Source of the DNA: Amoebophrya sp. A120
Lineage: Eukaryota > Sar > Dinophyceae > Syndiniales > Amoebophryaceae
Assembly: GCA_905178155.1 (NCBI GenBank)
Contig: CAJINV010000010.1
Span: forward strand, 1,036,678 to 1,100,677
Direction of reading: 5' to 3'
DNA: 64,000 nt
Within the stretch, counting starts at the first letter, position 1; each line of letters begins with the position of its first letter. The notes below the pieces were generated by a model. It did no database searches. It was not told the origin of the DNA and saw nothing but the letters and a program-made list of their open reading frames with translations. Shown piece after piece: positions 25,501-36,000 of the stretch. A program made the translations under genes and the position numbers.

Positions 25501-27703
25501 TTGCCGGCAGACCCGGCGACGTGTTGAAGTTTTTGAACACCCAGGATGTCTGCCTCGACTACATTTCAGTGCTGATTCTCGACGACGCACAAGATTTATG
25601 TACTAGTACGATAGGGGGTAATGCTGGAGGTGGAACTAGTGTACTAGACCGAGCCGCGTCCGCCTCGTCGGACCAAACTCCTATCCCAGTAGTTGCTGCA
25701 GCACATCTTCTACCGCACGGAAAAACTGTCTCAGTCCCAAACCTTTGCAGAAACTTGCTCGGCATGACACGGAAAACCTGTGATGCGTCAGGCACAAAAA
25801 AAAAAACATAAAAGACGACTCTTTTGCTTGTCGAGTATGACAAAAACTGTCTCCAGGAAGTTGCGCATTACAAGTTGAGACTGAGACAGTTTTTTCTCAG
25901 GATAACATCAGAAGACCACAACCCAGATGGACGAAGTGATTCAGGTTTCCCACCTCGTAGAGTGCCGGATTCTGTATCTGTCGGCAAAAGAGTATCGTAC
26001 TCCTCGTAGTTGCAGTCATGCGTGACAAATCCAACTTTCTACCTGAACTACAGCTAGCATGACAAATTGCGCTTCTGTAGTTTTTGAGAAAATTTGTGAT
26101 GCGATGCCTACTACGTACAAAGGCTTTTGCAATCTGCATATTCTCGCACAGAAGCTGAAGTACGTGCTGTCGAGTCAAATGATCAACGCGGGTGGAGCAG
26201 CAGTAAACGGTCCACCTGGAACTTCCTCCTCCAGCTCCACAACCACCACTCAACAATCCGCGGCGATGCAACAGGCCCTGCAGCAGCAACAGCGGAAAGT
26301 TCTCCGGATGCTGAAGTCGTCGGTGATGAAAAAGAAAAACCTCTTCTCCGTGATGCCCTATGAATTGCAAAAGCATCATGATCGTACTAGTATAAATTGC
26401 ATTACAAATTTGCTCAGCATGAAAAATTGAATTTGTAATGCTGTTTCACATTGGAAAGGAAATTTGTCATGCATACCTGCAATTAGTACGAGTGCGATAC
26501 TTTTGCACAGGATATGCCCGATTTACCAACGAAGCTCCGGTCCAACGTGAAGCACTATGTGGTGGAGGCGAAGTCCGATTCTTGGTGCAAAATCTTGAAA
26601 GGACTGGTCAACGCGTTGTTGTTTCCGAAAGCGGTGGTGTTTTGCGACGACAAGAAGAAACTCGACTTGTTCCCGGCGAAAATGAAGGAACTGGGATTGC
26701 AGACCTCGGTGAACTTGAGTTACCAATCCATGAACAACTTATTACACCACCAGCCGGGGGGAGCAGCGGCCGCGATGGGTGGAAATCATGTCGTTCATCA
26801 AGGTGGGCCACTCTATCAGCAAAATTTAAATTACGGCCAGGTTAGTATGGAAAACAAAAGGTTAGAAGCGGTCACGGATTTTCACCAGGGGAAGACGAAA
26901 TTCCTCTTCACCGTGTCCGAGCCGTCGCTGTGTAAGTCGACCTATCAAATGAAAATATGTCTGGGTCTGGAAGCATGCAACTTGTTATGCTGCATTTGGA
27001 TTCCCAAAAAATCTGTATTGCTTGAGCTCCTGCAGAGGGAATGTACTTAAGTTTTGCTATGCGGAGATGGCATTTGTCATGCGTAATAGGGATCAAGTTC
27101 AAGACGCCCTCATCAAAAATCTGTGATGCTAGGACATGAATCACAGACATCATGGCTCATGCAAAACGTGCATGACAAGCCTCAGAATCTTGATCTTCCA
27201 GACCTAGACGTATTTGCAATTGATTCGACCCAATTGACCACCAGCTGCGTCTTCCATCTAGATTTGCCGCAGGAAATGCTCTCGGTGTACGCGGTTAGAC
27301 TCCTCGCCTTGGACGCGAACCCAAATCGGGAGGTGGTGTCGGTGCTGTTTGTGGAAAAGGCGTATCAACTGCAAAAATGTCTGGGTCTGGAAGAGTGCAT
27401 GTTTGTCATGCTTGTCTGGCATGACTCTCAAATCTGTCATGCACGTTACCGAAGAGCGCCATTTTTCTGTCATGCAGAAACGCAGTTTCTCATGCAGAAT
27501 AGGTAACACCTAGAAGCTCCGAAGCTTGTCAATGTCATGCTGAGCCAGAACTTGTGGCCTCCTCATGATACGCCACCCAGCATCACAAGTTTCCAGACCC
27601 AGACATTTTTACATTTGATAAGGCGGCGAAACTGGTGCCGGAGCTGGGGAAGTTGTTCAACGTGCAATTTTTGGACATGCCGGTGGAGTTCATTCCGATG
27701 TAG
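22568..27703 (+). CDS. Degenerate eIF4A/DEAD-box-like RNA helicase
   Basis: Resembles the two-RecA core of eIF4A-type RNA-dependent ATPases. Exons: 22568-22944, 23099-23628, 23896-24179, 24328-24857, 25123-25322, 25429-25710, 25910-25974, 26146-26358, 26520-26942, 27231-27362, 27626-27703 (3,114 nt, 1,037 residues). Residues 1 to about 440 are low-complexity S/P/Q/N-rich. A Q-motif region YGFEKPTKLQAHTIP (about 455) is followed by a good Walker A GPPKSGKT (about 506) and AGRPGDVLKFL. Motif II is LDDAQD instead of DEAD (about 690). In domain 2, KAVVFCDDKKK and FHLDLP align, but the HRIGRxGR arginine-finger motif is replaced by YAVRLLALDANPN. Gly- and Gln-rich inserts split the core. It may bind RNA without unwinding it. 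Introns 24180-24327 and 25323-25428 are GT-AG; eight are introners. Confidence 0.82.
22945..23093. mobile_element. Introner, family B
   Basis: TATGAACTGCAAAAGTATCG / GATACTTTTGCACAGCATA; TSD TCTCA. Confidence 0.94.
23629..23890. mobile_element. Introner, family A
   Basis: TATCAAATGCAAAAATGTCT / CATATTTGCAATGCATA; flanks TGAGC/CGAGC. Confidence 0.93.
24858..25117. mobile_element. Introner, family A
   Basis: TATCAACTGCAAAAATGTCT / TTTTTGCAATTCATA; flanks ACAGG/ACGGG. Confidence 0.92.
25711..25904. mobile_element. Introner, family G
   Basis: TACCGCACGGAAAAACTGTC / ACAGTTTTTTCTCAGGATA; flanks TCTTC/ACATC. The true edge could be 3 nt to the left (ACATC recurs at 25703), which keeps the frame. 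Confidence 0.82.
25975..26140. mobile_element. Introner, family B
   Basis: TATCTGTCGGCAAAAGAGTA / GCTTTTGCAATCTGCATA; flanks TTCTG/TTCTC. Confidence 0.87.
26359..26514. mobile_element. Introner, family B
   Basis: TATGAATTGCAAAAGCATCA / GATACTTTTGCACAGGATA; TSD TGCCC. Confidence 0.94.
26943..27225. mobile_element. Introner, family A
   Basis: TATCAAATGAAAATATGTCT / GTATTTGCAATTGATT; TSD CGACC. Confidence 0.92.
27363..27620. mobile_element. Introner, family A
   Basis: TATCAACTGCAAAAATGTCT / TTTTTACATTTGATA; TSD AGGCG. Separates the last 78-nt coding exon. Confidence 0.94.
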
Positions 27704-30700
27704 CGAGAACGATACGTCGTCTGCGTCGGGGTAGTGGAAAAGTGATGAATTTTCGACCAGTTATTTATCCGCAGATAGGCGCCAATTTTTTCGAGTTGCT
27801 TTTTTGTCGCTTTAAGTAATTTTTGCGCTTTGGCTTGAGAAACTTCGAGAGACGTAAAGATCTCCTGCCATTCGTACGATAGATGGCCAGCGGTAGATGC
27901 AAAATCACCGCGACGAAGAGTGATACGCGACAATGCGCATACGCTTGCCTTGATGACTTTTAAAATAGGAAGATGGCTCGAAAATCGAAAGATCGCTATC
28001 AAGATACTCCCTGTTTTTACCCTTTGACCGTGAGTCCAGGTCAATCATTGTCGGCAATTATAGTGTTCGGGGCAACGTGATCACTCGTCCTCCTTTGCGC
28101 GCGTGCGGGAGAAAAGTATGACGGAGTTGATATCTGTCGCCGCTGATGACTGCGACAGCTTTTGAAGCCGCCCCGCTACTACATGAATGGCGGGCGTCGG
28201 CCAATGTGCCGGGCCTGCGGGCGGAAGTTTCCTCGGCCGGCTAGCCCGACCGCCCGGGGATGAAGAACGAACACGGGCCGCCACGCGGTTGCGAAGGAAG
28301 TAACGCGCGCCCAGCTGGCTCGATTTCCATTTCCCGCGCAGGCTCAGGAACGAACCCGGTGCGGGGGCGCGCGCCGGTGCCACTTTCCCAGGATAACACC
28401 GACCCAATACTATTATTCCGGAAACCCCGCCTCGGCTTCGGCCCTGCTCGAAACCCTGCGCGCGCGGATCTATCGCACCTGCGCGAACTTGGGCGGAGGG
28501 GCTTCGCTGGTGATGGGCTTCGTGTCGCGCGGCGCGCAGGGGCCCACTTCCGAGGATGGGGGCGGCTATAGCACGGCGCTTCCGAGGGCCCGCCAGTGCT
28601 AGGAGCTATAGACGAGGCGGGGGAGGCGGAGGGCGCCAGCAGGGTGGCTAAGTAAGTAGCCCCGCCGCACGTAAGTGCCGCAGCCCGCAAAATCTATCCC
28701 GCCCGCCGCATGCCTCCCCCACCAACGATAGTTAGACGGAGCACGCAGGTGTGTGGCCTTGCCTGGGGTGGCGCGCGCGCGCCAGAGGAGGACATGGAAG
28801 CGCCTGGGCGCCGCGATAAAGCAGCGGTGGAACAATTTGCGCCGCGCCTGTAGCGCGAAAGCCGGCGCGCTATTTTGTGAGCGCGCGGGCCACGTAGAGA
28901 AGGCACCACGGGCGCGAAGGATGCAAAGGTTTGTGGCGCCCTGCTGCGGGCATCGTTTGAGGCTCCGCCGGGCGGCCGGCGGGCGCGATTGCTAGACTCT
29001 GCCCGACCAGCCCCGAGGGTGCACAGAGCGGGGGAAGCGAAGCCGTGGAGCCCCGTTTGGCCCGGGGCCCTCCCTTTCCCGCGGCGGGCGCAGGCAGCAA
29101 ACTCCGCGCGCGCCCGCCGGCATACAGGAGGCGAAATAGAATGCCTCTGCCGCACCGCCGCCCCGCGGAGTCACTCCCTCGGCGGCAGCTTGATTCCGGA
29201 ACGGTCCCAAGTAGACCAGCGCGGGCCGCGAATACCTACGGCGGGCGGGCGGGCAGGGCGCGCGGCGCCTTTTGGTCCTCCCTCCTTCTTTGCCGGGCTG
29301 CTTGGTGCGGCCTGGGAGCCCCGCCCCCGTGTTTGGCCCTTTGTTGCCCGCCGGGCGCGCGGGGCTTGGCGGGTCGGTGGGTGTGTCGGCGGGGTTCGCC
29401 GTCGCGCTTCGTGCCCGAGCCAGCTAGGGGGGCGCCGCCGTTTCCGAGCGGCCAGTCGCGTGCGCGCCGAGTCCGGTAGGTGGCCAGGGAAGGGGCCCCG
29501 GCGCGGCCTCCTTGGCGTTGCGCCCGCGCCCGCGCGTGCGGTGGGGGGGGGCCGCGGTTTCTTTCAACGAACGAACCGTGCCCAGGACGGGGCGCGCGGA
29601 CAGGGGCAGGGCCCCCCCGAGGACGCCCTTCAGCTGGCAAAGCAGGATGGCTCGGCGGGGCGGGTGCATTTCCTGCCTGTTTTTGTTCGCATGGATGGGG
29701 CGCCTGCGTGTTTGCGTCTGGCTGCTCTCGTTGTAAGACGCAGAGGCCCTCTGCCCCTCTGTGAGTGCATCAGGCGGGTACCCACCGTTTGGCCGTTGGC
29801 TCGTCGTGGTACGTAGGTCGGTCGGCAGCATTTTCTTTGAAGTTTTCCGGGCGTCTGCCTCTCTATGTGCTTATGGGTGGGTGGAGCTAAAAATCGACTT
29901 TCAGTGATATTGAAGAAATAAGAACAGCTGCGCAGGAGGTGTTGCCCTAGTGGTGGTTGACACGAGTGTATATTTGCGAGCGGTGGGTCGTTGTCGTTCT
30001 TCATTTTTGTCTATATAGGAACATTATCTGGAGGACGACTTGATGTATTTAAGTTTTCCCTGATCTACCGCAAGTGAAAGCTCCTCATCGTTGCAAAGGC
30101 ATAAAAAGTTAAGACCTGTGTTCACAAGGGAATATGCAAGAACTCTGAAGTAGACACGAAACAAATAGGCTAGGTCGTATTCGGTACTAACTAAATCAAG
30201 CAGTTTAGTCGGTATTGGTTTGGTCTCTTGGATCTTCCCTTTCGGACGATGACATCGATAAACGCCATCGGTTTTGCGTGCCGTGTAGTCACGCTGTTGT
30301 GTCGCGCGAGCTTCCAGCGGAGCATTCTAATTTTTTATGGAATTGACTTCATCATTAAGCTGGGAAACTGTAGAAAGAAGATGCGCCAACTTTTTCTACT
30401 AGCCTCGTCGGTGCATTACATACGTTTACTTGTCACCACCTCGATCTTATATATGTATCCGGGCGAATAACCGAAAGGGCATACTTACTGAGAAGAACTG
30501 CAGATAAGGTAAGCAGAGAAACCTAACCTCTTGCGACAACGCAGAACCAGAAAATCTTTTTTTGCCAGGGCTTCGAAAGCAGAAGCTCATACCTTTTCTC
30601 CCACAACCAGCACGACCCGTCGAGTAGTAGTACTGCTGAGTTCATCAGTTCGAAAAAAATACCATACTAGTGAGATAGAGCAGTGGTTTTGCTGGTGTGT

Positions 30701-30839
30701 GTGCGTACACAAACCACCTCCGCCTTCAGGATCGATCGCGAACAACTTTTCTTTGGCGTAATATAAAACAAGTACGTGCAGACAAATAAATAAGTTTTCG
30801 CATCGGCTACGCAAGGGCAAAAGAAACCCGAAGCCAACA
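27704..30839. other. Intergenic region with a large GC-rich island
   Basis: About 28150-29800 is extremely GC-rich (GCGCGC, GGGCCGG and GCGGGC runs), leaving long composition-driven open frames on both strands. None has a recognisable domain and they contradict each other. From about 29870 the sequence turns AT-rich towards the next gene. No tRNA, satellite or introner seen. Confidence 0.6.
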
Positions 30840-31454
30840 ATGCGCTCCTCTCCTCGGAAGACTAACAGCATGCTCGTCAAGGTCGTGACCTTCCTGGTTC
30901 TTGCCGGCGATAAATACCACGGCGGGTCGTCTTCGCTGGGAGTCGCGGGACGAGTGTTCACTCTGCACAAGACTGCGAAGAAGCAAGATCCGGAGCACGT
31001 GGCAGCAGGTGGACGTGGAGCAGAAGCTGAACAAGGAAAGACGGAAGACAAACAAGACTCCCACGACGCGCTGTCCGGTGGGAGTGAACAAGAAAATAAA
31101 TCTTCGTCGGGATCCATCCTCGGTTGGTTCGGGGAACGCACCCCTGTCGTAGTGAAGGACTGCAGTGAGCTGGATTGGACGATCTCGAGAGTCGGATTTT
31201 ATTTGCGATGGCATAAGCCAGCGCCCATTTTTACGAAATATGGAAGGATCCCGAAAAATGCGCGCAAGTGCGAAGCTGCAGTTGACAGTGAGGGGGAGAA
31301 ATGCTACGGGTGGACGTACAGCAGCTTTCCTACCGGCCGCTTTTTCCGTTGTCGCAAGGACGGTGATCAGAAGGGCATGGAAGCGAAGGCGAGAAAAGTC
31401 CCGGCGTCCTGCTGGAGTTGGGGATTTTTTCATGATGCGAGCCCTTACTGCTAG
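30840..31454 (+). CDS. Putative secreted Cys-containing protein, intronless
   Basis: 204 codons, ATG to TAG, no intron. Met-11 begins a hydrophobic stretch (MLVKVVTFLVLAG) that fits a signal peptide, so either Met-1 or Met-11 could be the start. A charged, low-complexity middle (residues about 45-95) is followed by a Trp/Cys-rich C-terminal half with spaced cysteines (KDCSEL, RKCEAA, EKCYGWTY, FFRCRK, SCWSW, SPYC). The CYGWTY motif recalls PAN/apple-type folds, a weak resemblance. No family recognised. Its freedom from introners contrasts with the neighbouring genes. Confidence 0.6.
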   Translation: MRSSPRKTNSMLVKVVTFLVLAGDKYHGGSSSLGVAGRVFTLHKTAKKQDPEHVAAGGRGAEAEQGKTEDKQDSHDALSGGSEQENKSSSGSILGWFGERTPVVVKDCSELDWTISRVGFYLRWHKPAPIFTKYGRIPKNARKCEAAVDSEGEKCYGWTYSSFPTGRFFRCRKDGDQKGMEAKARKVPASCWSWGFFHDASPYC

Positions 31455-33029
31455 CTTGTTCCGGGGGAGCGCGTGAAAAGACCGGCCTCGCAATGCGCCG
31501 GCAGCACGTAGTGGGGGTAAGAAAGTATGTACTTACTTCCCCCGAAGATCGATATTGAAATGTGAAGAAGAACCGCGCAGCATCAACCGATGTTGCCTAG
31601 AAGTGATCGGGCTTTGGAAAAAAACGAAAAGGATCTGTGTTATGGTAGATCAACAGTCCAATGTGCAACTATGTTCCTACAGAACTTAAACTCACCACTT
31701 ACTCGACGACCTAGCTTCTGCTACGCCTACGCGTCTTCTTGTCGAGATAGATACGATAGCATACCGAGAACAAAGCAAACAAGTTATCTTTTTTTTTTTA
31801 TTTCACGCGTCGAAACACCACAGCCTCACCTCCTTCGTCGCGCCACTATAATAACGTTTGCGCTTCGGAAGGATCTGTCGTCATTTTGCTTCTTGTTGCG
31901 TACTGTCAAGCACATCTACAATTTTTGAAACTTGGCAATTTGCTCGCAAACTCAGATGCACTACAACTAAGTATTCATCTGAAACTGAAACCGGCCGGCA
32001 AGCCCGTTGACCGAGAAGGGCCTGGGCCTCAAGCCCTGCGTCTGAGTGGTGCATGTTCGCAGGTAGTGTCATTTCTAGAAAAGGATGAGGACAGGTTTTT
32101 TTTTGGGTGTAAGGACTTCTTCACGAGCGAGCGAGCAAGCGGGTTATGTTGTCTACTTCTTTCGTTTTTTCCTCTACTCGTCACGCCATCTATTTTTTCA
32201 TCCTCCACTCGTCTTTCTCGATGACTGAGGTTCAGTGCCTATTGACTCCCATCTATGTCATCTTGCGAAAAAAAATCGGTTGCAGTTTTTTGCGCGCCAC
32301 GGCGGGTGTGCCGGGAGAGCCAATGGTCACGAGTGGCAAGTGCTTTTTTTTCTGATTGCTTTTTGTTTCATCAACGTTGATTCCGAATCTCTGTCGTGTT
32401 ATTTTTGGTTAGCGTCGTGTCGCCTAGTCGGTATGATTTTTTTCAAGGCGTCTTAATTTTTCGCCTGCTGAGTTTACTGCAGGAGCAGGCTGCACATCAG
32501 AGCTATCCAGTTCTTGGGAAAAACTACTTACATCTCAGGAGCTAAGTGGAAACACTTTTTTTACGCCGCCTTCGGGTTGTTGCGTCGGAACTATCCACTT
32601 TTAAACGCTGAGGTTTTGGAAACTCCATTGCGTTTCGTCGTGTAAGTATACAAACACTTCTCGTCCATAGAACCATAACTTTACAGACTCTGACTCAAGT
32701 AAATTTTAGTATTGCTTGTAGTTCATCCACACAACGAAGATTTCCCCTCACGGCCATTAAAATAGCCTGCATAAATAAGTAAAGGTAAACCATTGGTGGA
32801 CCATAAGAAAATACTAGGTAAGTAGCCGTTCTTTAAAGAAAAAATTAGAGACATAGTACCTGATCTTCCATAAGAGTAAGTACACAAATCAAAAGCTCTT
32901 TAGTACTATTGTAACTTTCGGTTCAGCGTAAAAGTGGATTCATCTCACAACAAACAAATCGAAACAGCAAGAAAGGGATTTTCCTCCGCCTCTCCTAGGC
33001 GGTCTCTCGTAGCCGCAGGAGCTGCTGCC
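31455..33029. other. Intergenic, AT-rich spacer
   Basis: No coding, RNA or introner signal. Several T-runs (31789-31799, 32097-32104, 32346-32352) without RNA-like sequence before them. An in-frame GTG-headed extension of the next gene begins at 32934 but the first ATG is at 33030. Confidence 0.55.
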
Positions 33030-36000
33030 ATGATGTTTTTAAAATTTTACGAGAAGGCAGCAAAAAAGATGTCGCTTTCAACATCTTTCGCGGCTTTGCT
33101 ATTTTGCGGCCTGCAGCAGGCATTTCTACTGACCAACGCGTTGGATGTCGAACTCTACGACGTGCACAACACCCAGTGGCGCAAGGTCGGGACTGCGCCG
33201 GCCAATTTGTTTCCGCTTTTCGACGCCGAGGCGCCGACGACCGACAAAGATGGCTTTGTTTTAACCCACACCTATTCCTTCGTCCCCCCGCCCCCGGGCG
33301 TTGGCTTGCCGGTGATGCTGCAGCGGCAATCTTTAACTGCGGACGAGATTACCCGCCGGAAAGTGCTGGTCTTGGCGGCGCGAAGAAGGCAGCTGCTGGT
33401 GGGGGAAGGTAGGAGTTTTCAATTTTGCTTCTATGTTTATGTTGAGCGTGAGGTGGTTTTTTGTAGTGCCTGCATTCTGTACTAATGCGAAGCCGAATGA
33501 CAGATACAAAAGATGAACAAGACCTTGATTATGTCTGATGAAGCAAGACCCCCTACTGAAGTTTCGAACATATAATCTTCAAACATCCCATAGCCACCTC
33601 CCCCTCCGACAATCAAGTGGCCCCACCTGCCAGCCACCGTCAGCTCGCGGCCCCGACGCTCGCCAACGAGCGAGAAATTGTCCGAACCTTGTTGAATATC
33701 AACAAGGCCGTATCCTGAGTAAAAACGTACCCACACCAGAGTCAAGATGGGGAATCGGCTAGACAAATCCACAAGCTTTGGCTGTTTTGCATGACAAATT
33801 TGGATTCGTAGTGTAGTGCTGTTTGAGCTAGCTCAGCAGCATCACAGATCTAGCATGCAATGCTGATTGGAGCACGACAAATTGCAAAACGCGATTAGAA
33901 AATGCTTCTCATGGGGCTCCGCATGAGAAACATTTTCAGCATGCAGATTTGCATTACAACTATGGGGTGGGTACGTTTTTAAATAGGATAGGCCGCTCGG
34001 CTGCCCTTCAACTACACCGCACAGTACGATGATTTGCGTGAGATTATCCTGTGTGAAAACGTCCCCACCCCGGAGTCAAGTTGCGAACTTAGCAACACAA
34101 ATCCACAAGTTTTGGGAGCCACGCATGACAAGTTGCAGTCTGCAGTGTAGTGCATGTTAGCAAGGACATCGGCATCACAAATCCATCTGCTTATCCTGTT
34201 TGCAGCATTACAAATACCAAAACACGATTGGAAATGCCTGTCATAGGGAAGCGCGTTACAAGCGCCCCTGTCATTGCAAATCTGCATGACAACCCTGGGT
34301 TGGGGACGTTTTTACATAGGATAGAGATTTTTGACGCGGGTTTGAACGAGCACGGGGGGGTCACGACTACCACACTGACCGGGTTAGAGCGCGCCGCCAG
34401 CGAGATGGAGGCGAGCTGGAAGAAAACGACGGCGGACCAGTCGTTCACCGTCGCGGAAGAGGCCGACGGGACTTTGCCGTCGATCAAGAAACCGCTAAAC
34501 AAAGATTACGTTTGGAACGAGGTATGAGAGTGCACAACTCCCCCTCTCACTGTTTTGTCATGCAAAATTCCTAACTCACCCTTTGGCTTTGCCTCGTAGC
34601 ACTGTTTGCATGACAGATTCCGGATGAATCTAAAACAGCACTACAATCCTCTGCGAATTTGTCATGCAAAAGCTGCATCTCTGCCAGCGCAAGTGCTTGT
34701 GTTGCTGTTGATGCAACACAAATGAGGGGGAGGGGGAATTGTGCACTACTATGCGAGGAGAGAAACGGCTACAATCTGACTTACATCCAGACCTGCGAGT
34801 ACATTCAGGGCAGTGGCGCCGAGATGCACTTGCAGGTACTAGGCTTCCTTCTGCATAGGAACAAATCGCATGACAGATCTGATTCTGCATTGTCATGCGC
34901 AACCCCTCTACGACCCACCTTTTTTGCAGCACACGGAAATTTCTTTCGTATTCGTATCACTATCAGGTCCTTTTCCCGGTTCTTGCCACAAAGTACAATT
35001 TCTGTGGCGCCGGCACGAAGTACGGCAACCGCATGATGGGCAATGACGCGTACAAGACGCAGATGGCGTATAACCCGCTCAGGTGTTACAATCTCAAACG
35101 TTACAATAGAATATGGCAAACTGTGATGCAAGAGTGCATGATCTAGCCAACTCTCATGGGATTGCGCATGACAAGTTCCGGAGCCCCAAAACCCACTACA
35201 ATCTGGCGAAATTTGTATTGCAGAAAGTGGAACGCTCTGCGAGGTTGTCATGCTCAACATGCAAGACAAATCTCAGATTCTATTGTAACGTTTGAGATTG
35301 TAACATCTGAGCGGGTTATATGGCGGCCTGCGGCTTTCCGCTTGTCGGAACGGAGCCCTACGACGTTCCGGTCGATGCGATTTATCGCAAGAAAAAACTG
35401 TTTCAGTGTAAACTTGTGATGCAGAAAATGGAACACAGAAGCGTTTGTCTTGCTACACGACATACAAGACAATGGATTTGCAGCCATGTTTTCCCTTAGG
35501 AGTCTCGCATGGCAAATTTTTGTATTGTCATGTGTAACGAAGACGAACTTGTGATGCAGAACTTGCAAAATCCTTACAGTTACTTAAACACTTTTTTCGT
35601 GCGATGCGATCGATGAATGCTGCAAGACCCACGACGAAGACCATAACCGCTTTATCAAAATGAAAAATCCCCCCTCCCCATATCAAAACGGAATTTCTGA
35701 TGCTGGATCTGTGTACACAAATGCGCTCTGTATTGCAGGAAGGCATTGCGGCCAGATACCCAGCCTAGGCACAGGCGCCTGGGTCTAGTTGTCTAGCATG
35801 GCAAACAGCTCCCCTTTAGGCCAAACAGCATGACAAACCGCTTCCATAATCGGGCGGAAGCTTCTGCCCTTGTCTTCTTGCAAGACAAATGGGATTTGTG
35901 GCCTCAAATCAGCAACACAAATTTCCGGAAACATACCTTTTCAATATGGGGAGGGGGGATTTTTCATTTTGATACGCTTGCAGCAGAATGGGTATCGGGG

